Assembly (NCBI GenBank): GCA_003838145.1
Contig: QYZZ01000089.1
Coordinates: 1 to 59,840 of the forward strand
Source: Tindallia sp. MSAO_Bac2
Lineage (GTDB): Bacteria > Bacillota > Clostridia > Peptostreptococcales > Tindalliaceae
Reading direction: 5' to 3'
Length of the DNA stretch: 59,840 bases
In this document: piece by piece, positions 7,377-16,013 of the stretch
How the letters are laid out: every line of letters starts with the position of its first letter
How positions within the stretch are numbered: position 1 is the stretch's first letter
Translations under genes and position numbers: made by a program
Notes under the pieces: generated by a model
The model's input: the letters and a program-made list of their open reading frames with translations, nothing else
The model's database searches: none
What the model was told of the DNA's origin: nothing

Positions 7377-9434
7377 ATGGATGAAATTAAGCAGGAGAAA
7401 GCCAGACAAGTATTATCAAGGAATGAGCTACAAGTGAGCAACCTTGATCATATAACCCGAAAAATCACCATAATTTACCTGGTCCTTGGATTATTGTGGA
7501 TTTTATTATCCGATCAGGCGCTGGCAGCCCTTGTTCAGGATCCGGACACCTACCATACGTTGCAGACCTACAAAGGCTGGTTTTATGTATTAATGACAGC
7601 TTTAGTCCTTTATGGGTTACTTCACGAACAAATGAAAAAGCTGAAAAACTCCAGGCAGAAATTGCTGACAAGCTATGAAGAACTTGAAAGTGCCTATGAA
7701 GAGCTTATTGCCATGGAGGAAGAGCTGGAGCACCAATACGATACTTTGAAAAACAAACAGGAAAAACTGCTTGAAACAGAAGAAAAATATCGCTTGATTG
7801 TAGAGGGCAGCAATGAGAATATATGGGATCTTAACATAAAAACCGGAAGGATGATGTTTAGTCGGACCAAAGAGATGCTTGGTTACTCGGATGATGAAAT
7901 CAGCAGCACCTATGAAGGATGGAAAGCCCTGGTACATCCAGAAGATATTCTGACGGTTCAAAAAGCAGAAGAACAGCATATTAAAGGCAGAGTTCCCTAT
8001 TATTACTGTGAATTCAGGTTGAAGGACAAGTCCGGTGAATACAGATGGATCCAAAGCAGAGGAAAAGCTGCATGCGATGGTGAAAGTAATGCGCTGCGTA
8101 TGGCTGGATCTCATCTGGATGTAACCGAACAAAAACGAATGATGATGGAAATGTATGATATGGCATTCTATGATAAATTAACTCAACTGGGTAATCGTTC
8201 ACTTTTCTATGATCATTTGAAGAAAATTCTCTCATCGCACCACAGAAGAAAAAGACGGTTTGCCTTGCTGATTGTAGATTTGGACGATTTTAAGCGTATT
8301 AATGATACTCGCGGCCATATTGTGGGCGATAAAATGCTTCAACAAGTGGCCCAACGCTTAGGAGATGTAACAGAAAGTGGAGAAATGCTGGCCAGATCTG
8401 GTGGAGATGAGTTTTTTATTTTAAAGCCAAGAATTAAATCTTTGGAGGAAGTGAAAAATCTGGCAGTAGAAGTTTTGAAAACCTTTGAAACTCCTTTTTC
8501 AATTGATGAATCAGAATTCTTTATCAGTGCCAGCATAGGGATCGCTGTATATCCTGAGGATGGCGAAGACCGAGATACACTTATTCAGCATGCGGATGTA
8601 GCAATGAATGAAGCGAAGGCCGGTGGTAAAAATAAATATAGACTTTTTGATCATAATATACGTGAACGCGTTGCCAGTTGGATGGAAAAAGAAAGAGGGC
8701 TGCGATACGCTATTCTGCGTGAAGAATTTCTAGTTTATTACCAGCCGGTACTGGAAACGGCTACCTCTAAAATTAGTGGTGCAGAAGCTTTAGTTCGATG
8801 GAATCATCCGGAAGAAGGCGTTCTCTCACCCTTCCATTTTATTGATATTGCTGAAGAAACCGGACAAATTGTATCAATAGGGCAATGGGTAATGGAATCC
8901 GTCCTGAAGCATCATAAGGAATGGCGCAGCCAAAATGACCTACCGTTGATGGTGTCTGTGAATATTTCGCCAGCCCAGTTCAAAAGGCATGACTTAGCTG
9001 AATGGATAGAGGACTTGACTCGAAAATATGACATGAAGCCGGAAGAACTGCAGATTGAAATAACAGAAACAGTGGCAATGGAAAATCTTGAACATAGTAT
9101 TACGGTGCTGGAGAAAATCAGAAAGTTGGGCATCAAGGTAGCTCTCGATGATTTTGGAACAGGATTTTCATCATTGAACTACCTCAGGACACTCCCTCTT
9201 GATGTTCTCAAAATTGATAAATCTTTTATCGGCCACCTGGGAAAAGACAGGAAAGAGGCAGCTATAGTTCGCCAGATTATTAATATGGCTCATGAACTGG
9301 AATTGTCTGTGACGGCTGAGGGAGTGGAAGAAAAAGAACAGGTGGAAATGCTTCAGCGTTTCGGCTGTGATAACTTACAAGGATACTATTTTTATCGCCC
9401 AGTACCGGAAACATCCTTTAGAGAACTTCTATAA
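7377..9434 (+). CDS. Membrane PAS-GGDEF-EAL c-di-GMP turnover protein
   Basis: A 685-residue protein with two membrane helices (about 27-49 and 64-82) around a short outside loop, a coiled coil (about 85-130), a PAS domain (about 135-255), a GGDEF domain with intact RSGGDEF (about 341) and an EAL domain (EAL about 469, NISPAQF, EITET, ALDDFGTGFSSL, LKIDKSF, AEGVE). Both catalytic sites look intact, so it could make or degrade c-di-GMP. The inhibitory RxxD site five residues before GGDEF is missing (ESGE there). A c-di-GMP riboswitch lies at 47857 in this window. It ends in a strong terminator. Confidence 0.93.
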   Translation: MDEIKQEKARQVLSRNELQVSNLDHITRKITIIYLVLGLLWILLSDQALAALVQDPDTYHTLQTYKGWFYVLMTALVLYGLLHEQMKKLKNSRQKLLTSYEELESAYEELIAMEEELEHQYDTLKNKQEKLLETEEKYRLIVEGSNENIWDLNIKTGRMMFSRTKEMLGYSDDEISSTYEGWKALVHPEDILTVQKAEEQHIKGRVPYYYCEFRLKDKSGEYRWIQSRGKAACDGESNALRMAGSHLDVTEQKRMMMEMYDMAFYDKLTQLGNRSLFYDHLKKILSSHHRRKRRFALLIVDLDDFKRINDTRGHIVGDKMLQQVAQRLGDVTESGEMLARSGGDEFFILKPRIKSLEEVKNLAVEVLKTFETPFSIDESEFFISASIGIAVYPEDGEDRDTLIQHADVAMNEAKAGGKNKYRLFDHNIRERVASWMEKERGLRYAILREEFLVYYQPVLETATSKISGAEALVRWNHPEEGVLSPFHFIDIAEETGQIVSIGQWVMESVLKHHKEWRSQNDLPLMVSVNISPAQFKRHDLAEWIEDLTRKYDMKPEELQIEITETVAMENLEHSITVLEKIRKLGIKVALDDFGTGFSSLNYLRTLPLDVLKIDKSFIGHLGKDRKEAAIVRQIINMAHELELSVTAEGVEEKEQVEMLQRFGCDNLQGYYFYRPVPETSFRELL

Positions 9435-9438
9435 TTTT

Positions 9439-9482
9439 AAGAAGCCGATCCCCCTATTAATGTAGGGGATCGGCTTCTTTTA
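9439..9482. terminator. bidirectional intrinsic terminator
   Basis: A perfect 15-bp stem (9439-9453 with 9465-9479) is followed by T on the plus strand and by AT-rich sequence on the minus strand. It separates the convergent GGDEF-EAL and membrane-protein genes. Confidence 0.85.
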
Positions 9483-10043
9483 AAGCGTCAGTAATTTTCT
9501 CTTGACTCGATCCGGGTCCTTTATGTAGGGGATAACCATAACCCGGAGTTGAGAGTCCAGACTGCTCTCCACCAGATATTCGACATAAAGTGTTCCACCC
9601 TGAACCAGCCCGTCAATTAAGTTTTGCTCAATTCTCACCTGGATTAGCTTATTGAAACGATTTTCATCTTCGATGCGCAGAAAGGGAAACCGAAGGGCTT
9701 TTTGTATAATGCGCCCATGGTTGAAATCGATAATGGTTGTGGAAGATAACCCAAACAGCAGGGAAAACAGTTTATAAAACAGATACAGAATGGCTGCCAG
9801 CAAAGCCAGACTAAGAAAGTAGGAAGCAATTAGAATTCCAAGTTCAATCAGCTCCATATCCGTATCAAGAATCTGAGTAAGGGCAGAAATGTAGCCGACT
9901 TCGTACTCTTGCATCAAACTCTGCTGATAACCCCTTAACCGAAAAAAAACGATGAATACAACCAGCAAAAGAGCACTGTACTTAATCAACATGCTTAACA
10001 TACCCTGAATTGAAGATCTTAAAATCATTTTCTTTTCATCCAT
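9480..10043 (-). CDS. Membrane protein of unknown function
   Basis: A 187-residue protein not recognised. Two hydrophobic segments (about 18-34 and 66-95) flank a short extracytoplasmic stretch; the C-terminal 85 residues are soluble, starting TTIIDFNHGRIIQKALRFPF, with strand-rich character resembling PH-like membrane-associated domains (a guess). The start follows GGAGGTACCAAT. It lies 50 bp downstream of the MATE gene on the same strand and may be co-transcribed. No catalytic motif is visible. Confidence 0.7.
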   Translation of the reverse strand: MDEKKMILRSSIQGMLSMLIKYSALLLVVFIVFFRLRGYQQSLMQEYEVGYISALTQILDTDMELIELGILIASYFLSLALLAAILYLFYKLFSLLFGLSSTTIIDFNHGRIIQKALRFPFLRIEDENRFNKLIQVRIEQNLIDGLVQGGTLYVEYLVESSLDSQLRVMVIPYIKDPDRVKRKLLTL

Positions 10044-10093
10044 ATTGGTACCTCCAGTTTTTCAATAATATTTAAAGCTGTCAACTGATGCAT

Positions 10094-11479
10094 TTATTCT
10101 TTCTTACTTTGGATGGATGAGGATTCCATCTCTTTAAATACTTTTTTTAATCGCTTTCCCAGCCATAGAATCATGACGGAGAAGGAAAAAAACTCAGAAA
10201 CGGGGAATGCATACCAGACGGCATAAAGACCCCACATTTCTCCAAAAATATATGCCAAAGGCACTAACAAAATCATCTGGCGCATAAAAGATAGTGCCAG
10301 AGCCGGCAATCCTTTACCAATGGCCTGAAATGTGGTGGCGCCAATAATTGAAGGTCCAACCACAAATAATCCGATGGATATGGTTTGCAGCGTGTGGATA
10401 CCAATTTGCATCATTTCATCACCCGGATTAAAAAGACTCATTAGCTGTGCCGGGAGAAAACGAAACAATAGTGAGCCAATACTGGTGATACACAGCCCGG
10501 TTATTAAAGCATAAATGACGGTTCGTTTCATTCTTTCTGCATTTCCAGCCCCATAATTATACCCAATAATAGGAATATACCCCTGAGTCAAACCGAATAC
10601 CGGCATAATTGCGAAAGATTGCAACCTGAAATACACACCATTAACGGCAATGGCTACTTCCGAATAGGCGCCTACAATTCCATTTAATATGCTGATCATC
10701 AGAGAAGTCATGACCTGCATCACCATATTGGGAAGCCCTATTTTATACACTTCACCCAGAATGCGATAATCAAAGCTAAAGCGTTCCATACGAGGTTTGA
10801 TCTCGTTATCTCCACCGTATAGAATGACAAGGATAAATAAGCAGCTGATAGCTTTGGAAATCACCGTGGCCAAGGCAGCGCCCAATACTTCCAGACGTGG
10901 AAAGAAACCAATACCAAATATCATGAAAGGGTCCAGTATGATGTTGGTAATAGCGCCCAGCATCAAAGCCAGCATCGGCACAAAAGTATTACCCTGTCCT
11001 CTCATAATATCGCTGGCGATAATAGAAACATAGAGAAAAACGGACCCCAGCAGCAGGACACGGATATATTGTGTTCCATATACCAGTACTTGTGGATCTT
11101 CAGTAAAAAAAGAAACCAGTGGACCGGCAAGAAACATTCCGGCAAAACCGGAAAGGATTCCATAAATCAGGCCGGCTGCAATAACATGCTGGGCTACTAA
11201 AAAAGCAGCTTTGGGGTCTTCTCTGCCAAGCATTCTGGATATCAGAGAGCTGGTGCCAATTCCGGTTCCGGTAGATAGAGCAATGATAAAAATATGTACC
11301 GGAAAAGCTATAGCAAGAGCTGTCAGTCCGCTTTCGCTAACTCTTGCAACGAACAAACTATCCACAACATTATATAATGCCTGAACCGACATTGATACCA
11401 TTCCGGGAATTGACAATCGAAAAAGTAAAGGCAAAATTGCCTCGGTACCTAAACGTTGACTCTGTGGATGCTTTTTCAT
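10094..11479 (-). CDS. MATE-family multidrug/cation antiporter
   Basis: A 461-residue protein with about 12 membrane helices and the two homologous halves of MATE transporters. The N-terminal region has LFRLSIPGMVSMSVQALYNV and VDSLFVAR, the second half GLPNMVMQV and GYNYGAGN. Such proteins export cationic compounds using Na+ or H+ gradients. Length is typical. The start follows GAGGAGGGCAACTT. It is divergent from cysE with about 150 bp between them. The substrate is unknown. Confidence 0.92.
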   Translation of the reverse strand: MKKHPQSQRLGTEAILPLLFRLSIPGMVSMSVQALYNVVDSLFVARVSESGLTALAIAFPVHIFIIALSTGTGIGTSSLISRMLGREDPKAAFLVAQHVIAAGLIYGILSGFAGMFLAGPLVSFFTEDPQVLVYGTQYIRVLLLGSVFLYVSIIASDIMRGQGNTFVPMLALMLGAITNIILDPFMIFGIGFFPRLEVLGAALATVISKAISCLFILVILYGGDNEIKPRMERFSFDYRILGEVYKIGLPNMVMQVMTSLMISILNGIVGAYSEVAIAVNGVYFRLQSFAIMPVFGLTQGYIPIIGYNYGAGNAERMKRTVIYALITGLCITSIGSLLFRFLPAQLMSLFNPGDEMMQIGIHTLQTISIGLFVVGPSIIGATTFQAIGKGLPALALSFMRQMILLVPLAYIFGEMWGLYAVWYAFPVSEFFSFSVMILWLGKRLKKVFKEMESSSIQSKKE

Positions 11480-11547
11480 AAGTTGCCCTCCTCAGTCTTA
11501 ATTTCCATTATAGACATGATTTAAACAAAAGAAAAGGATTGTTTTTA

Positions 11548-11576
11548 TTGACAGACATCGATGAAGAGCGTAAAAT
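11548..11576 (+). promoter_or_regulatory. sigma-A promoter of cysE
   Basis: TTGACA (11548-11553), 17-bp spacer, TAAAAT (11571-11576). Confidence 0.75.
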
Positions 11577-11582
11577 ATACAT

Positions 11583-11604
11583 TACTATTCCGACTGAATT
11601 AGTA
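11583..11604. promoter_or_regulatory. imperfect palindrome at the cysE transcription start
   Basis: TACTATTC and GAATTAGTA flank CGACT just downstream of the -10 box, where a repressor would block transcription. The AT-rich ATTCC/GAAT pattern recalls CymR sites of cysteine metabolism in Firmicutes, but the match is imperfect. Confidence 0.3.
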
Positions 11605-11628
11605 TAGTATAGAAGGAGGGCTTAGAAC

Positions 11629-12177
11629 ATGTCTTCGTATTTTGATGTTGTTAGAGAAAAAGACCCGGCAGCCCGTCACTGGCTGGATATTATATTAAAT
11701 TATCCGGGACTTCATGCCATTTGCTTTCATCGGGTGGCTAATGCTTTATACCGTGCCCGATTTTTACTCCTGGCAAGAATTGTATCTAATCTGGGGCGTT
11801 TTCTGACAGGAATAGAAATACACCCAGGTGCTGTTATCGGAAAAAGACTGTTTATTGATCATGGCATGGGAATTGTAATAGGAGAAACAGCAGAAGTTGG
11901 CGATGATGTAACCCTGTTTCATGGTGTAACACTGGGTGGCACAGGAAAGGACAAAGGAAAAAGGCATCCGACCGTAGGGAATAATGTGACCATCGGTGCA
12001 GGTGCGAAAATACTTGGACCAATTACGCTGGAAGATCATTCAAAAGTTGGTGCAAATGCGGTAGTGGTTAAAAATCTTCCTGAAGGATGTACTGCTGTTG
12101 GGATACCAGCAAGAGTTATTCATCCTGAAGATAGAATGAAAAAAGAGGAAAAAGACGGCATTACAAAAGAATGTTAG
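11629..12177 (+). CDS. cysE: Serine O-acetyltransferase
   Basis: A 182-residue short-form CysE/EpsC-type enzyme that makes O-acetylserine from serine and acetyl-CoA, the first step of cysteine synthesis. It has the N-terminal helix (RDPAARHW-like [13 protein letters not shown]), then hexapeptide repeats with the catalytic motifs [12 protein letters not shown] and [18 protein letters not shown] and the C-terminal GVPARV-like GIPARV. The ATG follows GAAGGAGGG. The upstream TTGACA promoter and palindrome suggest regulated expression. No cysK is present in the window. Confidence 0.95.
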   Translation: MSSYFDVVREKDPAARHWLDIILNYPGLHAICFHRVANALYRARFLLLARIVSNLGRFLTGIEIHPGAVIGKRLFIDHGMGIVIGETAEVGDDVTLFHGVTLGGTGKDKGKRHPTVGNNVTIGAGAKILGPITLEDHSKVGANAVVVKNLPEGCTAVGIPARVIHPEDRMKKEEKDGITKEC

Positions 12178-12212
12178 AGTGTGATATAATTAGGCCGCTG
12201 TAAGGATAAAGG

Positions 12213-13544
12213 ATGAAAGGGGATAGCGGCTTGATTAAATCCAATATAAAGTTACCATATGGAAAAAATATGATAGAGCTGGATTTACAGAATCACAACG
12301 TAATAGATGTGTTAAAATCCGGGAATGGAAAAGCTGAAAGCGTACGTTTATGTGAAGAGGATATTGTTAAAAAGGCGTTGGAAACGCCCGTCGGTAAACC
12401 GCGCCTGCGAGAAATTATAAAACCGGGAGAATCGGCATGTATTGTTATATCCGATATAACACGTGCATGGCAGCGGATGAATATTTTTTTGCCGGAACTG
12501 GTAAGAACACTTAATGAAGCGGGAGTATCAGATCAGCAGATAACTTTCGTCTGTGCGGTTGGTTCGCATCGTAAAATAACGGAAGAAGAAGGCAAAGCAT
12601 TGCTTGGAGAAAAACTTTCTTCACGATTTAAGGTGATCAATCATGACTGCCATGATTCGGAAAACCTGAAATTTTTAGGTACTACAAGTTTTGGGACAAA
12701 AGTTCATGTTAATCGCCTGGTGATGGAAAATGATCACATTATCCTTACCGGAGGCATTGTCTTTCATGATTTGGCCGGGTGGGGCGGCGGCAAGAAGTCA
12801 ATTTTGCCTGGAATTTGTGGCTATGAAACCATCATGGAAAACCATGCACTGTCTTTGGGAGATAATCCCGGAGATGGTATTCATGAATGTGTTCGATGTG
12901 GCAGCATAGATGGAAATCGGTTAAATGCCGATATGGAAGAAGCGGCAAAGATGGTTAATCCTTCTTTTATGTTAAACGTAATTGTGAACAGCGAGGGAAA
13001 AATCGGAGCAGCAGTAGCGGGAGATTACCTCAAAGCCTTCGAAGAGGGAAAAAGAAAACTTGACGAAACCGACCGTATTCCGATTGATTCTTTGGCGGAT
13101 ATGGTGGTGGTTTCTGTTGGCGGATACCCTAAAGATATTAACCTGTACCAGTCCACAAAAGCCCTTAGCAGTGCAAAAGAAGCTGTAAAGAAAGGCAAAA
13201 TCATTTTGCTGCTTTGCCAATGCTCTGAAGGAGTCGGCCACCCGGAAGTTAAAAGCTTACTGGAAAACTTTGATACCCACATGGAAAGAGAAATGGAGAT
13301 GAGGAAAGCCTTTACTGTGTCAAAATTTGCCGGGTTTCTCCTTTCGCAAATTGCAGAGGATTATCAGGTTTACTGCGTAACGGATCTGGAGCCTGAAATA
13401 TTAGAAAAACTGGGAATTCAGGTTTTTCAAAGAGTAGAAGATGCACTGAAGGCAATTAATAAAAAACACGGCGTAAACCTTGAGACCTATATTATTCCCT
13501 CTGGTTCTAACGTTCTTCCTGGTATAAGGGGAGATAAAATTTAA
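12213..13544 (+). CDS. larA: LarA-family nickel-pincer racemase/epimerase
   Basis: A 443-residue DUF2088/LarA protein. Residues matching the Lactobacillus plantarum LarA active site are present at conserved spacing: Asp81 and Arg84 (DITRAW), His119 (GSHR), His185 (VFHDLAGWGGGKKS), Lys195 (the lysine that carries the Ni-pincer nucleotide) and His211 (ENH). It probably racemises lactate or another 2-hydroxy acid. The cofactor genes larB, larC and larE are not in the window. ATG 12213 has a tight ribosome site; TTG at 12231 sits 8 nt after AAAGGGG and may be the true start. It lies 35 bp after cysE. Confidence 0.85.
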   Translation: MKGDSGLIKSNIKLPYGKNMIELDLQNHNVIDVLKSGNGKAESVRLCEEDIVKKALETPVGKPRLREIIKPGESACIVISDITRAWQRMNIFLPELVRTLNEAGVSDQQITFVCAVGSHRKITEEEGKALLGEKLSSRFKVINHDCHDSENLKFLGTTSFGTKVHVNRLVMENDHIILTGGIVFHDLAGWGGGKKSILPGICGYETIMENHALSLGDNPGDGIHECVRCGSIDGNRLNADMEEAAKMVNPSFMLNVIVNSEGKIGAAVAGDYLKAFEEGKRKLDETDRIPIDSLADMVVVSVGGYPKDINLYQSTKALSSAKEAVKKGKIILLLCQCSEGVGHPEVKSLLENFDTHMEREMEMRKAFTVSKFAGFLLSQIAEDYQVYCVTDLEPEILEKLGIQVFQRVEDALKAINKKHGVNLETYIIPSGSNVLPGIRGDKI

Positions 13545-13573
13545 TTGCATAAACACATTTTTGGGTGTATAAT
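13545..13573 (+). promoter_or_regulatory. sigma-A promoter of the amino-acid ABC operon
   Basis: TTGCAT (13545-13550), 17 bp, TATAAT (13568-13573), just after the larA stop. Confidence 0.7.
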
Positions 13574-13621
13574 AATACAATCCGAGAAATGATTTTTGGA
13601 AGATAAAGGGGGATAAATATA

Positions 13622-13642
13622 ATGATAAAGACAAAAAAATGA
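13622..13642 (+). other. 6-codon leader ORF or shifted true start of the binding protein
   Basis: ATG at 13622, placed 9 nt after the only good ribosome site AAGGGGG (13606-13612), encodes MIKTKK and stops at TGA 13640-13642, which overlaps the ATG at 13639 as ATGA. A7 precedes it (13633-13639). One extra A would fuse MIKTKK to the binding-protein ORF and give a normal positively charged signal-peptide start. Confidence 0.5.
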
Positions 13643-14517
13643 ATCTGGTATTGATTATGATGCTGGTGATAACTATGTTGATAACAGCTTGTGGCGGCCA
13701 GCAGGAGGCTGCACCGGAACCGGAAGAACCGGTGGAAAACGGTACAACTGAAGAAGCTTCCGGAGAAGAGGCTGAAGAAGCTTTGGGTGCTAAAATTCAG
13801 GAAATTCAAGATGAAGGAAAAATAGTTCTTGGTACTGCGGCGGACTACCCGCCCTACGAATTCATTGCAGAAATTGACGGAGAACTCCAGGTAGTCGGTT
13901 TTGATATCGATATCGCCAGAGAAATTGCAAATGACCTGGGCGTGGAACTGGAAATACGGGATATGGACTTTGACGGACTTCTGGCGGCCTTGGTTGCTGG
14001 CAACATTGACTTTATTGTTGCCGGAATGGTGCCAACTGAAGAAAGAAGAGAAAGTGTTGATTTTTCAATGCCTTACTATGCAGCTGAGCAACGTTTTCTT
14101 GTGCGGGCAGAAGATGTTGATGAACTAAACACAATAGACTCCCTGGAAGGAAAACGTATTGGAGCACAAATGTCTACGGTTCAGGAAACCATAGCGGAAG
14201 AAATGATTGAAAATCCGGCAGAAAGAAGGTACCTGAGCCGAATCAACGATCTGGTAATGGATCTGAAGAGTGGCCGGATTGATGGCATTGTTCTGGTGGG
14301 ACCGGTTGCTTCGGCCTATGCTTCAGCAGATCCGGATCTGGAAATGTCCGACATCAGCTTTGGACAGGAAGATGGAGTGGCCATAGCAGTAGCTAAAGGA
14401 AATGAAGATCTGGTGGCGGCCATTGATGATACCCTCCAGCGGCTTATTGATAATGATATGATTGATGAATTTATTGCAGAAGCGACGGCTCTTGCTGATG
14501 AGCAGCAGGTTCAGTAA
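13639..14517 (+). CDS. Polar amino-acid ABC transporter substrate-binding lipoprotein
   Basis: A 292-residue family 3 solute-binding protein for polar amino acids. The signal peptide ends in a lipobox (MLITAC, Cys18), followed by a very acidic linker, then the binding domain with GTAADYPPYEF, VGFDIDIAREIA, FDGLLAALVAGNIDF and SMPYYAA. First gene of the operon with permease and ATPase. As annotated it lacks a basic n-region and has no ribosome site of its own; see the leader ORF at 13622, which suggests a one-base shift in an A7 run or translation by reinitiation. Confidence 0.9.
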   Translation: MNLVLIMMLVITMLITACGGQQEAAPEPEEPVENGTTEEASGEEAEEALGAKIQEIQDEGKIVLGTAADYPPYEFIAEIDGELQVVGFDIDIAREIANDLGVELEIRDMDFDGLLAALVAGNIDFIVAGMVPTEERRESVDFSMPYYAAEQRFLVRAEDVDELNTIDSLEGKRIGAQMSTVQETIAEEMIENPAERRYLSRINDLVMDLKSGRIDGIVLVGPVASAYASADPDLEMSDISFGQEDGVAIAVAKGNEDLVAAIDDTLQRLIDNDMIDEFIAEATALADEQQVQ

Positions 14518-14604
14518 TTATATTTTGCAGTGACTTTCAGGAAAGGCGGTGCTGTCAGGCAGCCGTCTTTTCTTCCGTTTATTAATATTAAGGGAGGTAG
14601 CTTT

Positions 14605-15258
14605 ATGGATTTTAGTTTTATTTTCAGATACCAGTCGCTATATCTGATAGGAATAAGAAACACTCTTTTACTGGCTCTGGCGGCGGTTATCTTTGGCAGT
14701 ATTATTGGAGTATTTTTGGCCCTGATGCGATTGTCCAGCATAAAACCCCTGAAATTTGCAGCAGCCTCCTACATTGAGTTTGTTCGTGGTACGCCTTTGC
14801 TGGTGCAATTATTTATTATTTTTTATGGACTTCCGGTGGTGACTGGTATGCGTTTTCCGGATATTGTGGCTGGAGCGATGGCTTTATCACTCAACAGCGC
14901 AGCTTATGTGGCAGAAATAATCCGTGCAGGTATTCAATCAGTGGATAAAGGTCAGATGGAGGCAGCCAGGTCTCTTGGCATGCCTCATGGTATGTCGATG
15001 AAACATATCATTATTCCACAGGCGTTTAAAAATATCCTGCCAGCTCTTGGGAATGAGTTTATCGTCATTATTAAAGAATCGGCAATTGTATCAGTAATCG
15101 GAATTTATGATATTATGAGAAGTGCTAATATCGTAAGGGGAATTACCTATCGACCTTTTGAACCCCTGATTGTTGCTGCGATCATTTATTTCATCATCAC
15201 TTTCAGCTTATCTAACTTGATGGGTGTTGTGGAAAGGAGAATGAGAGCCAGTGATTAA
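14605..15258 (+). CDS. Polar amino-acid ABC transporter permease
   Basis: A 217-residue HisM/GlnP-type permease with about five helices. It has the family motif [13 protein letters not shown] and the EAA loop EAARSLGM...[17 protein letters not shown]. The ATG at 14605 sits behind AGGGAGGT; an upstream in-frame start at 14530 is rejected for lack of a ribosome site. The stop overlaps the ATPase start by 8 bp, so the two are translationally coupled. A bulged hairpin with a T-rich tail (about 14543-14575) between the binding protein and this gene may lower downstream expression. Confidence 0.93.
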   Translation: MDFSFIFRYQSLYLIGIRNTLLLALAAVIFGSIIGVFLALMRLSSIKPLKFAAASYIEFVRGTPLLVQLFIIFYGLPVVTGMRFPDIVAGAMALSLNSAAYVAEIIRAGIQSVDKGQMEAARSLGMPHGMSMKHIIIPQAFKNILPALGNEFIVIIKESAIVSVIGIYDIMRSANIVRGITYRPFEPLIVAAIIYFIITFSLSNLMGVVERRMRASD

Positions 15259-15985
15259 AATTAAGAATCTTCATAAAAAATTTGGTGATCTCCACGTTCT
15301 GAAAGGAATTGATGATGAAGTCAGGCAGGGCGAAGTGGTTGTCGTTATAGGACCCAGTGGTTCCGGGAAGAGCACTTTTTTAAGGTGCTTAAATTTACTG
15401 GAACAGCCGACGGAAGGAGAAATTGTTTTCAACGGTGTATCTATTACTGATCCAAGGAATAATATCAATAAACAGCGTGAAAAAATGGGAATGGTTTTTC
15501 AGCAGTTTAATTTATTCCCCCATATGTCAGTCATGGACAACATTATTTTAGCACCCATGGAAGTAAAAGGCATGAAAAAAGAAGAAGCAAAGGATACTGC
15601 ATACAAGCTTTTGAAACGAATCGGTTTAGCGGATAAAGAAAAAGCCTACCCCAACCAGCTTTCGGGTGGACAAAAACAAAGGATTGCAATTGCAAGAGCT
15701 CTGGCAATGTCGCCACAGGTAATGTTGTTTGATGAACCGACATCATCCCTGGATCCGGAAATGGTGGGAGAAGTTCTGGACGTAATTAAAGAGTTGGCAT
15801 CGGAAGGAATGACCATGGTTGTGGTAACGCATGAAATGGGATTTGCACGTCAGGTTGCTTCAAGAGTATTGTTTATGGACGATGGGTTAATCGTTGAACA
15901 GAATACACCACAGGCAATTTTTAATGAACCGAAGCACCCCAGAACTAAAGATTTTCTGGGAAAAGTCTTACGTTCATTTGAATAA
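15251..15985 (+). CDS. Polar amino-acid ABC transporter ATP-binding protein
   Basis: A 244-residue GlnQ/HisP-type ATPase: Walker [11 protein letters not shown]-loop [11 protein letters not shown], signature LSGGQKQR, Walker [14 protein letters not shown], switch [12 protein letters not shown]. It starts at GTG 15251 behind AAGGAGA and overlaps the permease by 8 bp. It drives import of the amino acid bound by the upstream lipoprotein. Confidence 0.95.
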   Translation: MIKIKNLHKKFGDLHVLKGIDDEVRQGEVVVVIGPSGSGKSTFLRCLNLLEQPTEGEIVFNGVSITDPRNNINKQREKMGMVFQQFNLFPHMSVMDNIILAPMEVKGMKKEEAKDTAYKLLKRIGLADKEKAYPNQLSGGQKQRIAIARALAMSPQVMLFDEPTSSLDPEMVGEVLDVIKELASEGMTMVVVTHEMGFARQVASRVLFMDDGLIVEQNTPQAIFNEPKHPRTKDFLGKVLRSFE

Positions 15986-16013
15986 ACTTGCAATTAAGGC
16001 AGGAGGCAATGGA

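Noticed and set aside
13639-14517. Binding protein as a pseudogene
   Set aside because: Only the start is unusual. The lipobox and the full-length binding domain are intact, so a leader or base-count explanation is more likely than decay.
15894-16013. Long N-terminal extension of the aminotransferase
   Set aside because: It would lie inside the ATPase gene in another frame; ATG 16014 has a strong ribosome site and gives the normal family start.
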